Shown here: positions 17,288 through 25,602 of the stretch, in pieces
How the letters are laid out: the number at the start of each line of letters is the position of its first letter
Numbering within the stretch: position 1 is the first letter of the stretch
Source of the DNA: an uncultured bacterium
GTDB lineage: Bacteria > Cyanobacteriota > Vampirovibrionia > Gastranaerophilales > Gastranaerophilaceae
NCBI GenBank assembly: GCA_947073645.1
Contig: CAMTMK010000018.1
Location: 1-35,840 of the forward strand
Reading direction: 5' to 3'
DNA: 35,840 nucleotides
Notes under the pieces: generated by a model
What the model was told of the DNA's origin: nothing
The model's database searches: none
Seen by the model: only the letters and a program-made list of their open reading frames with translations
Made by a program: the position numbers and the translations under genes

Positions 17288-17293
17288 AACATT

Positions 17294-17323
17294 ATTATAT
17301 AACAAATATTTTTATAGTATAAT
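17294..17323. promoter_or_regulatory. overlapping divergent promoters of mgtE and argS
   Basis: The leftward TATAAT (17294-17299, minus strand) serves mgtE and the rightward TATAAT (17318-17323) serves argS. With 17-bp spacers, the -35 of each falls on the -10 of the other (TTATAC for mgtE, TTATAT for argS). The two promoters therefore cannot be occupied together. mgtE would be leaderless; argS has a ~20-nt leader with a ribosome binding site. Confidence 0.65.
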
Positions 17324-17350
17324 TTTTATACAAGTTACGGAGAGAAAAAG

Positions 17351-19048
17351 ATGATTAAAGATTATTTTATAAACAATGTTGAAAATGCAATAGAAAAAGC
17401 GGTTAAAGACGGTAATTTAGGTGCTATGACAGAATATACAAAAGGTACTTTGTCAGTAGAAAGACCTAAAAACGCAGATTTTGGCGATTATGCAGTGAAC
17501 GTTTCTTCACTTGCAAGATTTGCAAAAATTGCTCCACCGCAGATTGCTAACGCAATTGTTGAAAATATTGAAAAAGAGGATAACGAATATTCTGTTATCG
17601 GTGGATTTATAAACTTTAAAGCAGGTCACAAGTTGTTATCAAACCTTGTTGAAGAAATTTTCAAAAAAACAAATAAGTTTGGAAAACCGGAAAATGTAAA
17701 ATGTGAAAAAATCTTGCTTGAATATATTTCTGCAAATCCGACAGGTCCTTTTCATATCGGTCATGGCAGATGGGCTTCTATGGGGTCTGTTCTTGCAAAC
17801 CTTTTGAAATTCTACGGGCACGAAGTTTATCAAGAATTCTACATCAATGATGCAGGTTCGCAGATTAATAAGCTTGGTAACTCATTAGCAATAAGAATTC
17901 GTCAGGAGCTTGGCGAAGATGTTGATTTCCCGACTGATGAAATTGAAAGAAAGAATTTTTATCCGGGTGATTATTTAATCCCCGTTGCTAAAAAATATCT
18001 TGAAACTCATCAAGGTTTGCCTCAAGATGTAAAAGAACTTTCTGATTTTGCTAAAAAAGAAATGGAAGATTTACAAAAAGCGTTGCTTAATGATTTCAGA
18101 GTGCATTTTGATAATTTCTATTCTGAATTAACTTTGCATAATTCGGGTAAAGTCGAGGAATGTGTTAATAAATTAAAAGCGAGCGGAAAAATTTATCAAA
18201 AAGACGGCGCTGATTGGTTTAAATCATCAGATTACGGGGATGACCAAGACCGTGTAATCAAAAAAGCTGACGGTTCAAATACTTATTTGACAGCTGATAT
18301 TGCTTATCATATTGATAAACTTGAGCGCGGTTATGACAGAATGATTAATATCTGGGGGGCTGACCATCATGGTTATGTAGCACGCGTAAAAGCTTCAATT
18401 GAAGCTTTGGGGTATGACCCTGATAAGCTTGAAGTTTTATTAGGTCAGCTTGTTAATCTTGTAATTGACGGCAATGAAGTCAGAATGGGTAAACGTAAAA
18501 ATATGGTTACTCTTGATGATTTGATTGAAGAAGTAGGTATTGATGCTACACGTTTCTGGATGGCTATGAGAAATATTGATACTACGCTCGATTTTGATAT
18601 TGAACTTGCTAAGAAAAGTACTGATGAAAACCCTGTATTCTATGTTCAATACGCACATGCAAGAGCTTGTTCAATTTTGAGAAATGTTGTAACTGTAAGA
18701 GAAGACGGAAATTCTCCAATGTCAGAAACTGAATTAAAAGACCTGATTGAAGGTTTTAACTCTGAAATGGTTCTTCCTACAATTGATACTGCAAGAAAAC
18801 TTATTTTGAAACTTGAAGAATATAAGTCTGTAATTAAAACTTCAGCAGAAACAAGACAGGTTTATACTATTTGCAGATATGTTCAAGAGCTTGCATCTGA
18901 ATTTCATTCATTCTACAATGCAAATCGCGTAATTTCTGATGATAAAGAAATGATGAAGGCTAGAATTGCACTTGTATGGAGTGTAAAAACGGTTCTTCGT
19001 AATGCGTTGGAAGATATCTTGGCAGTCAGTGCACCTGAGCGCATGTAA
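17351..19048 (+). CDS. argS: arginyl-tRNA synthetase
   Basis: The 565-residue class I synthetase has the Arg-specific N-terminal additional domain (~1-95), the HIGH motif (135-138, in SANPTGPFHIGHGR), the YINDAGSQINKL segment, and IWGADHHGYVARV. The KMSKS position reads MGKRKN, within the variation seen in ArgRS. The C-terminal DALR anticodon domain includes FNSEMVLPTI and ends SAPERM, as usual. GGAGAG lies 6-7 nt before the ATG. Two tRNA-Arg genes lie about 2.8 kb upstream, but on a separate transcript. Confidence 0.97.
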   Translation: MIKDYFINNVENAIEKAVKDGNLGAMTEYTKGTLSVERPKNADFGDYAVNVSSLARFAKIAPPQIANAIVENIEKEDNEYSVIGGFINFKAGHKLLSNLVEEIFKKTNKFGKPENVKCEKILLEYISANPTGPFHIGHGRWASMGSVLANLLKFYGHEVYQEFYINDAGSQINKLGNSLAIRIRQELGEDVDFPTDEIERKNFYPGDYLIPVAKKYLETHQGLPQDVKELSDFAKKEMEDLQKALLNDFRVHFDNFYSELTLHNSGKVEECVNKLKASGKIYQKDGADWFKSSDYGDDQDRVIKKADGSNTYLTADIAYHIDKLERGYDRMINIWGADHHGYVARVKASIEALGYDPDKLEVLLGQLVNLVIDGNEVRMGKRKNMVTLDDLIEEVGIDATRFWMAMRNIDTTLDFDIELAKKSTDENPVFYVQYAHARACSILRNVVTVREDGNSPMSETELKDLIEGFNSEMVLPTIDTARKLILKLEEYKSVIKTSAETRQVYTICRYVQELASEFHSFYNANRVISDDKEMMKARIALVWSVKTVLRNALEDILAVSAPERM

Positions 19049-19077
19049 TAGCAAATTTATTTTTGTTTTAATTTAAT

Positions 19078-19773
19078 ATGATTATGAAAATCGGATTTCA
19101 TAATCATATAATGTTTTGCGGTGCTAAACCCTCTTATCTTATAAAAATGCCTGATATTCAGCAATATATTGATGCGGGGCGGATAAATGAAGCTGACATA
19201 AAAGGGATTGCTGGTCAGGGTGGCTTATCTGTTGTCTTGGATTTGGGTGATGAAGTATTGAAATGTTCTTATGAAAATCCTCTGGAATTTAGAAAACACA
19301 ATCCTTCTATTGATAATATACCGTTTTTGTCGCCTGTTGAAAAGTTTGGCAGGACTTATTTTGTCAAAGAAGCGAAGGCGGACATTAAAAACGTTACAGA
19401 AAATAATTGTAATGATGTTATAAATCGTATTTATAATGCAGGACTTGAAACATCAAGAGATTTTAGTCAATACAGAACTGAACAGGTTGGAATATATAAC
19501 GGGAAACCGTATTTGATTGATACAAGATGTGCAGTTCCGCAGCCTGACAGATTTTCACGATTTGTATATGATTTTTGTTCTATAAATAAAAGAGTGTATT
19601 TCTCAAATAATATGGATGAGTTTTGTTTTGAACACATTGATGAAACTCCCAGACCTAATTTGTCCTTCAAAAAAGGTTTGGCTAAGATGTGGGAAATTAT
19701 AAAAACTAATATTAAATATCGAAAAAAGCCATTTAGTTTAAAGAACAGTATTGCGTTGTTAATAATGAAATAA
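19078..19773 (+). CDS. hypothetical protein with a possible kinase-like fold
   Basis: The 231-residue product has no signal peptide. The stretch GQGGLSVVLDLGDEVLKCS (~46-64) looks like a glycine loop, two strands and the beta-3 Lys of a protein-kinase fold, and NGKPYLIDTRCAV (~140-152) looks like a catalytic-loop/metal-Asp region. No HRD motif is visible and the Gly loop is poor, so it would be a pseudokinase if the fold is right. Start choice is uncertain: ATG at 19078 or 19084, neither with a ribosome binding site. It follows argS by 29 bases and overlaps the convergent dusB by 41 bases. Confidence 0.65.
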   Translation: MIMKIGFHNHIMFCGAKPSYLIKMPDIQQYIDAGRINEADIKGIAGQGGLSVVLDLGDEVLKCSYENPLEFRKHNPSIDNIPFLSPVEKFGRTYFVKEAKADIKNVTENNCNDVINRIYNAGLETSRDFSQYRTEQVGIYNGKPYLIDTRCAVPQPDRFSRFVYDFCSINKRVYFSNNMDEFCFEHIDETPRPNLSFKKGLAKMWEIIKTNIKYRKKPFSLKNSIALLIMK

Positions 19774-20698
19774 TGTTTTCGTAACTATCCTCAAGCACGA
19801 GTTTAGAACGCAGTTGTTTTGCGTTTTCAAATCCTGCTAGGTAATACGGATAAAATTTGCGCATAAATTTGATTGCAACCCCTTCTCCTCGAAGCTTTAT
19901 TTCTTCGTCTAAATGCCATCTAAGCATTTGAATACGTTCTTCTAGCGGAGGAATTGGAAGTTTTTCCCCTGTTTTCAAGTAATGTGCAATTCGTCCTATT
20001 AATGTCGGGTCGCCTATTGCTCCTCTGCCGACAGCTACACCGTCTGCACCTGATTGCTCTAAGCACATTATTGCATCATCAATTGATAAGATATCACCGT
20101 TTGCAAATACTGGTATATCAACATTTTCTTTTAAAGCTCTGATTTTTCCCCAATCTGCATGACCGGAATACATTTGAGAACGTGTACGTCCATGAATTGT
20201 TATAAATTCAGCTCCTGCTTTCTGCATTTTTTGTCCGAATTCGACAAAGTTCATTTCATCAACAGTATAGCCAAGGCGGAATTTTACGCTTACTGGCTTA
20301 TTTGTTCCGTCTTTTACAGCTTTAACCAAATCAGAAGCAAGTTCGGGCGTGCGCATTAATGCACAGCCGTCTTGTCCGCCTACTACTTTCTTGACAGGAC
20401 AACCCATGTTAATATCAATCATATCTGCGTATTGTGTCAAAAATTCTGCTGCCTGGCGCATCATATGAGGTTTGTGACCGCTGATTTGATAAGATATTGG
20501 TGAATGGTTTTCATCCCGTTTTAAAATTTCAGTTCCGCTTCTTCCATTGAGGGTTTGTGCAAGATATTCAGAACTTATCATTTCTGTTGTTAAAAGAGCT
20601 TCATCAGAATATTTTCTGACTAAACTTCTTAATACATAGTCGGTTATGCCTGCCATTGGGGCTAATGATACTCGGCTTTGCAGTAATTTATTTAACAT
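19733..20698 (-). CDS. dusB: tRNA-dihydrouridine synthase B
   Basis: The 321-residue flavoenzyme reduces uridine to dihydrouridine in tRNA D-loops. Visible motifs: SLAPMAGITDYVLRSL at the FMN site, INMGCPVKKVVGGQDGCALM (the catalytic Cys region), IHGRTRSQMYSGHADW, and FANGDILSIDDA. The ATG at 20698 is chosen because it gives the usual MLNKLLQSRVSLAPMAG opening and has AGGTGA ~11 nt upstream; the GTG at 20713 has no ribosome binding site. The start lies inside the last codons of the TPR gene, so translation is coupled. Confidence 0.94.
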   Translation of the reverse strand: MLNKLLQSRVSLAPMAGITDYVLRSLVRKYSDEALLTTEMISSEYLAQTLNGRSGTEILKRDENHSPISYQISGHKPHMMRQAAEFLTQYADMIDINMGCPVKKVVGGQDGCALMRTPELASDLVKAVKDGTNKPVSVKFRLGYTVDEMNFVEFGQKMQKAGAEFITIHGRTRSQMYSGHADWGKIRALKENVDIPVFANGDILSIDDAIMCLEQSGADGVAVGRGAIGDPTLIGRIAHYLKTGEKLPIPPLEERIQMLRWHLDEEIKLRGEGVAIKFMRKFYPYYLAGFENAKQLRSKLVLEDSYENIISLLTTQYCSLN

Positions 20699-22793
20699 AA
20701 GCTTGAAGTTCACCTATTCTGTCTTCTGCGTATTTTTTGTAATCATCGTCTTCTGTATAAACAGCAAGGAATGATTTATAATAACTCATAGCATTTTTAT
20801 AATCTTCAAGCATATCGTAATCCACACCTATCAAGTAATTGATAATTACTAAATCAGGGTTCATACTGATTGCTTTTTTATAGTCAGCCAAAGCCTCTTT
20901 ATACTTTTGTTTTGTGTCATAAATCATTGCGCGATAGTAATATCCGTAAGCATTTTTACTGTCCGCTGTAAGTAATTTATTTAATTCAACTAAACTTTCG
21001 TCATATTTTTCGCTGTCAAACAGGTTGATTGCGTTTGTCAAAATTGTTGCATTTTGATTTTCTGCAAGCATTTTAGTTAACTCTTGTGCTTGTTTATTAT
21101 TTTTATTTAAAGCTAAAGATTTTTGAGCATAAATTCCTGCATTTGCAAAATCCTCTTTTTCAGCATAAAGGGCTGCGATATAATATGCAATATCTGAATT
21201 TGTCGGAGCAAGTTTAAAAGCTTCCAAGTAATATTCAATTGCTTTATCTGTGTCGCCAAGATTTTGGTAGGCAGACGCTGCGCCAAGCATTGTGTCTGAT
21301 GTTGCAGGTGTAATCTTCAAATATTCATTAATCGCGTTTTGATATTCTTTATTATTAAAGAAGTTTGCTGCAGTTTCAAGCTGTGCATCTGTTGATTGTG
21401 CACTGATTGATTTTATGGTGTCATTTATTTGTGCATTATTTGGGAATTTTGCATTTGCGTTTTTCAAGGTTAAAAGAGCGTTTTCGTAGTCTTTATTTTG
21501 AGCTTTTGCCAATGCAAGGTTTACATAAACTTCAGCATTTGAAGGTTCTAATTTTATAACTTCATTATACATATTTTCGGCATCTGCAAGTTTATTTTGT
21601 TTATGTAGTTCTAATGCATAGTCATAAAGTAATTCAACAGCACTGTTTGGTACGTTTTTCTTTACATATTCCGTAAATTGTGCAGGTGTCATTGAGTTTC
21701 TGAGTAGGGCTGTCATCTCGTTTCGAATACTTTCATTTTTGGGGTCTTTTGCAAGTATTTTTTTATATAGCTCTTGAGCTTCTTTTGTATTTCCTAATTT
21801 TGCAAGAGATTGTGCTTTGTAAATATTTGCCTGCATATTATCAGGATTTAATATCAAAACAGAATCATAAGCAGTTATAGCGGTTTTGTAGTCGCCTTTT
21901 TGCTGGTATAATGTTCCGACATTAATTCTTGTTGTTGTGTCTGAAGGGTTTAAGTATTCAGCTTTAGCATAATATCTTAGGGCTTCATCAAAATTCCCTA
22001 ATTTTTGCATAATAGCTCCGAGGTTTGCGGTTACTGATGCATCGTTAGGGGATTCTTCAAGTTTTCTTTTATAAATTCTTTCCAGTGAATAAAGCACGTC
22101 CTTGTTATTGTCGGTTTTGCTTAAAATATAGTTATATTCTTGTACGGCTTGGTCTTCTTGCTCAAGTTTATCAAGGATTTTTGCATATGAAAGTCTTAGG
22201 TCTATGTCATTAGGTGCAACTGAAACTGCTTTTTTATAATATTCTGCGGCTTTTGGAAAGTTGCCTAAAAGTCTCATTATATCACCGGTTTGTTGAAAAC
22301 TTTCTTTTATAAGTGATGTATCTGATAATGCTTGGTTAAACTCATATGCAGCAGCGGAGAAATTACCTTCCGCCCTGAGTTGTTTGGCTGTATTGAATCT
22401 GTTTGAAGCTGATGTGTCAAAATTAATCTCATTTAAGCATTTGTTAAGGTTTGAGGTAACGCCTACTATAGCCTGTGATGAGTTTTTAGCCTGATTTGCA
22501 GTCGGATAATATATCAAATAAAATAATGCTGAGCGAAAATCGTCAGCAGCTTTTTGATAGTCTTTATCCGTATTTGCGTAATATCTGCCTCTTGACATGT
22601 AAGAGTTTATAAGTCCTATACGTGCCGAGTTGTCCAAATAATTTATTCTTAATGCACTTTTGAATTCTGTAATGGCTCCGGAATATCTGTAATTTGTTAA
22701 ATATTGCTGTCCTAAATCAAAGTGTTCCTTAAATCCTGCAAATGACGGAATACCTAATGCTAATGCACAGATTAATACTAAAAATTTTTTCAT
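20688..22793 (-). CDS. large secreted TPR-repeat protein
   Basis: The 701-residue product starts at MKKFLVL, which gives a clean signal peptide (cleavage near SFAG, residue ~20) and an AGAGGG ribosome binding site 9 nt upstream; 13 extra upstream codons of the longest frame are rejected. The rest is about 15-17 tetratricopeptide repeats in two blocks (~20-360 and ~380-690) separated by a short linker. It is probably periplasmic or outer-surface and builds protein complexes; partners unknown. It is co-transcribed with dusB, whose start lies in its end. Confidence 0.88.
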   Translation of the reverse strand: MKKFLVLICALALGIPSFAGFKEHFDLGQQYLTNYRYSGAITEFKSALRINYLDNSARIGLINSYMSRGRYYANTDKDYQKAADDFRSALFYLIYYPTANQAKNSSQAIVGVTSNLNKCLNEINFDTSASNRFNTAKQLRAEGNFSAAAYEFNQALSDTSLIKESFQQTGDIMRLLGNFPKAAEYYKKAVSVAPNDIDLRLSYAKILDKLEQEDQAVQEYNYILSKTDNNKDVLYSLERIYKRKLEESPNDASVTANLGAIMQKLGNFDEALRYYAKAEYLNPSDTTTRINVGTLYQQKGDYKTAITAYDSVLILNPDNMQANIYKAQSLAKLGNTKEAQELYKKILAKDPKNESIRNEMTALLRNSMTPAQFTEYVKKNVPNSAVELLYDYALELHKQNKLADAENMYNEVIKLEPSNAEVYVNLALAKAQNKDYENALLTLKNANAKFPNNAQINDTIKSISAQSTDAQLETAANFFNNKEYQNAINEYLKITPATSDTMLGAASAYQNLGDTDKAIEYYLEAFKLAPTNSDIAYYIAALYAEKEDFANAGIYAQKSLALNKNNKQAQELTKMLAENQNATILTNAINLFDSEKYDESLVELNKLLTADSKNAYGYYYRAMIYDTKQKYKEALADYKKAISMNPDLVIINYLIGVDYDMLEDYKNAMSYYKSFLAVYTEDDDYKKYAEDRIGELQAYVK

Positions 22794-22873
22794 ATATAAT
22801 ATCCCTCTCGGCATCAATTTTAATATAATCATTTTTACATGAACATAGTCATTTTACTATATTTTGTAACAAA

Positions 22874-22900
22874 AAAAGAACCGTTTAATACGGTTCTTTT
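22874..22900 (-). terminator. rho-independent terminator after the 49-aa gene
   Basis: AAAAGAACCG and CGGTTCTTTT pair perfectly around TTTAATA, with A and T tracts on both sides. It ends leftward transcripts from the gene at 22925 and protects the TPR gene promoter region. Confidence 0.82.
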
Positions 22901-22924
22901 AAAACTTTTTAGTGATGTAAACAA

Positions 22925-23074
22925 TTAATCAAAGTCTGTTTTCGACACAAAGTTAAATACATCATCAAATAACATTTGAAGCGGTAATGTCATGTCAAAT
23001 TGCAAATATTCCCCATTGTTCATATCTACAAAGACTTCGCTTGCAGAAAAATCCATTGCTGTTTCTTGTAACAT
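22925..23074 (-). CDS. small acidic protein (49 aa), unknown function
   Basis: Starting at the ATG at 23074, 8 nt after AAAGGAG, the product is 49 residues and begins MLQETAMDFSASEVFVD. It is acidic, with Phe and Met clusters (FDMTLPLQMLFDDVFNFV) and no membrane helix. The upstream extension to 23110 is rejected because it would place the ribosome binding site inside the coding sequence. It has its own terminator, supporting a true gene. No family recognised. Confidence 0.6.
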   Translation of the reverse strand: MLQETAMDFSASEVFVDMNNGEYLQFDMTLPLQMLFDDVFNFVSKTDFD

Positions 23075-23226
23075 ATTTGTAACTCCTTTTGATTTATATA
23101 TCGGTAACATGTCAAAAAAACTTTAATCATTTTTTATAAATTTACATATTGTAACAACTAATAATTTGAAAAAATAATATTTTGTGCTACCATGACTCTT
23201 GTGTTAGTAAGATAGGAGATAGAACA

Positions 23227-23766
23227 ATAGCTTCCAACGACAATAGAAATAATAAAAATCAGGCGATAATGAATGAAAGAATTCGCGCAAAAGAAGTCAG
23301 ACTGATAGATCAGGATGGACAAAACCATGGAGTGATAGCAACGTCAAAAGCTTTACAAATGGCTTATGATGCAGATTTAGATTTGGTTTTAATCAACCCG
23401 AACCAAGAACCGCCGGTAGCTAAAATCCTAAATTACGGAAAATATAAGTATGAACTAGAAAAACGTGCAAAAGAAGCAAAGAAAAAACAACATACAGTTG
23501 ATGTTAAGGAGATAAAAATCCGCTATAAAATTGATACGCATGATTATCAAGTTCGTATTAAAAGTATCGAAAAATTTATTGCACAAGGTAATAAAGTGAA
23601 AATTGTTGTAATGCTTCGTGGTCGTGAAATGCAGCATTCTAACCTTGCTTTTGATTTGGCTAATAAATTCATGCAGGACATGGAAAACATGCCTGTAGTA
23701 ATTGAAAAGAAACCACAGTTAGAAGGTAGAAACGTAACATTATACGTGGCTCCTCAGGCTTCTTAA
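23227..23766 (+). CDS. infC: translation initiation factor IF-3, AUA start
   Basis: The product is 179 residues, the usual size. The N domain includes NERIRAKEVRLID, the linker is KRAKEAKKKQ, and the C domain includes KEIKIRYKIDTHDYQVR and MLRGREM. The only good ribosome binding site, AGGAGA (23214-23219), lies 7 nt before an in-frame ATA at 23227; no ATG, GTG or TTG has a comparable site. Other infC genes use AUU, AUC or AUA so that IF-3 represses its own translation. An ATG at 23269 would cut the family's usual N-terminus, and a TTG at 23182 lies in the promoter. rpmI and rplT do not follow. The likely promoter is TTGAAA (23166-23171) with TACCAT (23188-23193). Confidence 0.93.
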   Translation: MASNDNRNNKNQAIMNERIRAKEVRLIDQDGQNHGVIATSKALQMAYDADLDLVLINPNQEPPVAKILNYGKYKYELEKRAKEAKKKQHTVDVKEIKIRYKIDTHDYQVRIKSIEKFIAQGNKVKIVVMLRGREMQHSNLAFDLANKFMQDMENMPVVIEKKPQLEGRNVTLYVAPQAS

Positions 23767-23774
23767 AAAAACTC

Positions 23775-23802
23775 TTGACTGAAAATTTTCAGGCATTATA
23801 AT
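23775..23802 (+). promoter_or_regulatory. promoter with a 14-bp palindrome in its spacer
   Basis: TTGACT (23775-23780), a 16-bp spacer and TATAAT (23797-23802) form a strong promoter just after infC. The perfect palindrome CTGAAAATTTTCAG (23779-23792) starts in the -35 and fills the spacer, where a bound repressor would block polymerase. No ORF follows before the tRNA-Phe promoter ~75 bases on, so it is a second tRNA promoter or makes a short RNA. Confidence 0.6.
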
Positions 23803-23854
23803 AATAGATGTGGCAATTGAATATTTAACACCATTTATCCCAAAGAATATTTTA

Positions 23855-23883
23855 TTGCCTCGAGATTTAAAACTTAATATAAT
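23855..23883 (+). promoter_or_regulatory. tRNA-Phe promoter
   Basis: TTGCCT (23855-23860), a 17-bp spacer and TATAAT (23878-23883) place the start near 23890, ten bases before the tRNA. Confidence 0.75.
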
Positions 23884-23899
23884 AAGCATATAAAAATAT

Positions 23900-23972
23900 G
23901 CCGCGTTAGCTCAGTTGGTAGAGCAAGGGACTGAAAATCCCTGTGTCCTTGGTTCGATTCCGAGACGCGGCA
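23900..23972 (+). tRNA. tRNA-Phe (anticodon GAA)
   Basis: The acceptor stem GCCGCGT/ACGCGGC is perfect over 7 bp. The D-arm is GCTC/GAGC, the anticodon stem AGGGA/TCCCT closes loop CTGAAAA with anticodon GAA, and the T-arm carries TTCGATT. Discriminator A; CCA not encoded. Confidence 0.96.
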
Positions 23973-23989
23973 TATTTTTTGTCTATAAT

Positions 23990-24019
23990 AAAAAACGCTC
24001 TTTGAAAAGAGCGTTTTTT
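23990..24019. terminator. bidirectional terminator between tRNA-Phe and the prepilin operon
   Basis: AAAAAACGCTCTT pairs with AAGAGCGTTTTTT around a short loop. A on one side and T on the other make it work in both directions, ending tRNA-Phe rightward and the prepilin operon leftward. Confidence 0.88.
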
Positions 24020-24034
24020 ATATAATTTTAGGTG

Positions 24035-24829
24035 TTAATAATTCATTTCCCAGTTATTGTCTAGTAATTTTGCGAAACAACCTGAACCAAAAGCATCTTG
24101 ACCGCAATCTTTTGACTGTTTTTCTACATTTGCATAACAAACCATACTGTTCCCTGGGTTGCCAAATGCAGGTAAACCGCCCGGATTGTTGTTTATAGCC
24201 GGACCACAGATGATGCCGTCAGTGTTTGCTTCATCATAAATTCTGCCATCTGGTTGTATATAAACATGAAACATGTCTCTTCCTCCAATATTTGGACCTT
24301 GTGCCCCATTGGTATCTATAAATACTTCAATGTTTATTCCGCGTGCAGATATGAATGCATTAGGTAATTCTTTAATACTTCCGTCAGGTTGGGTTTGCAC
24401 TGCATTAACTTTTACCTGACTTATTTTATTAGCACATATGACTGCTGAATTTGCTAATATATAAGAATTTCCTGCACAGCTGAAACTTTTATTTTCCTTG
24501 CCGTCTATTGATATATATTTTTCATTGGCAAAACAATCACTTGTCTTTGATGATGAGCAGGTTTTTACTGTTTTAAAGTGAGTTCTTATAAAGGCATCAA
24601 CTCCGCCATCTTGCGATATGCTTGTACCAGCTAATGAACTTTTACCTTCTTCTGTTATAAGCATGTCAATTGCGCTTTCTATTTCTGCTACAACTTTTCT
24701 GAGTTGTACAGTTTGCGCTTCTTTTTGGTAATTTTTAACAAGTGTCGGTACTGTTAATGCAGAAATAACACCAATTATACCTACTGTTATCATGATTTCT
24801 GATAATGTAAACGCTGTAAATTTTTTCAT
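24035..24829 (-). CDS. type IV prepilin-like protein 1
   Basis: The 264-residue protein opens with a class III leader, MKKFTA, then FTLSEIMITVGIIGVISAL, with Glu at mature position 5. The residue before the cut is Ala instead of the usual Gly. Prepilin peptidase would cleave and N-methylate it. The globular part has several Cys and ends with DTNG...PNIGGRDMF and GCFAKLLDNNWEMNY blocks, both shared with the next gene. The DTNG loop may bind Ca2+. It lies 13 bases after prepilin 2, with AGAGAGGAT as ribosome binding site, in one operon ended by the terminator at 23990. Pilus or pseudopilus subunit; which machine is unknown, as no assembly genes are near. Confidence 0.9.
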   Translation of the reverse strand: MKKFTAFTLSEIMITVGIIGVISALTVPTLVKNYQKEAQTVQLRKVVAEIESAIDMLITEEGKSSLAGTSISQDGGVDAFIRTHFKTVKTCSSSKTSDCFANEKYISIDGKENKSFSCAGNSYILANSAVICANKISQVKVNAVQTQPDGSIKELPNAFISARGINIEVFIDTNGAQGPNIGGRDMFHVYIQPDGRIYDEANTDGIICGPAINNNPGGLPAFGNPGNSMVCYANVEKQSKDCGQDAFGSGCFAKLLDNNWEMNY

Positions 24830-24842
24830 TATATCATCCTCT

Positions 24843-25583
24843 CTAGTAATTCATATTCCAATTATCGTTCAAGATTTTTCCAAAGCAACCTTCACCTGTT
24901 GAAGATGTTAAGCAGTTAGATGAGTATAAACTGTTTCTTTCTGTTTCTGCAGTTGCATTTTGAATTAGCTCTGGCGGAATTACGTCTATACTGAAATCTT
25001 CATATATATTAAATTTGAACATATCTCTACCGCCAATATTTGGCAGGCTTGGTCCATTAGTATCAAGGAAAACTGTTACCGGATTTTTTACTTCTAAATC
25101 AAAACCAGGTTTTGTTGCGCTTCCCATCATATGTTTTATTGATTTTGTTGCCGGAATCATACATATTGCAAACCCATTTGACAGTAATGCGCTATAACCA
25201 TTTGAACAGCTGAAACTTTCATCCTTATTATTGTTAATGCTTCCGTATGCATCAGCAAAACAAGGCTGGGTGTCAGTTCCGCAATCTTTATTAATTTTGT
25301 AATATGTTTTTAAAAACTCTCCTGTTGTAGAGCTAATACTATCACTACTATTTTTAAGATGTAATTTTGAATTATATAAACCTTTGTTTCTATAATTCTC
25401 TGTTTGCATAACTGTCAAATTTTGCTGTAAATCGGTATATGCTTTTTTTAAGCTTGTTACATAGGTTTGTTTTTGGTAATTAGCAACAACTCCCGGTATA
25501 GTTAATGCCGATATAATTCCAACAATTGCCAATGCAATTAAACATTCACTAAGTGTAAATCCATAAAATTTATTGTTTTTCAT
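24843..25583 (-). CDS. type IV prepilin-like protein 2
   Basis: The product is 246 residues from the ATG at 25583, which follows GAGGGAAG; the upstream TTG at 25631 is in the -35 element and is rejected. The leader MKNNKFYG precedes FTLSECLIALAIVGIISAL, with Gly before the cut and Glu at mature position 5. The domain shares DTNG...PNIGGRDMF and the ending GCFGKILNDNWNMNY with prepilin 1, so the pair arose by duplication. It is first in the two-gene operon and its promoter is a full consensus. Confidence 0.9.
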   Translation of the reverse strand: MKNNKFYGFTLSECLIALAIVGIISALTIPGVVANYQKQTYVTSLKKAYTDLQQNLTVMQTENYRNKGLYNSKLHLKNSSDSISSTTGEFLKTYYKINKDCGTDTQPCFADAYGSINNNKDESFSCSNGYSALLSNGFAICMIPATKSIKHMMGSATKPGFDLEVKNPVTVFLDTNGPSLPNIGGRDMFKFNIYEDFSIDVIPPELIQNATAETERNSLYSSNCLTSSTGEGCFGKILNDNWNMNY

Positions 25584-25602
25584 ATAACTTCCCTCACATT
25601 TC

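Noticed and set aside
23182-23226. TTG at 23182 as infC start
   Set aside because: It lies just before the likely -10 (23188-23193), has no ribosome binding site and adds a Cys-containing tail foreign to IF-3.
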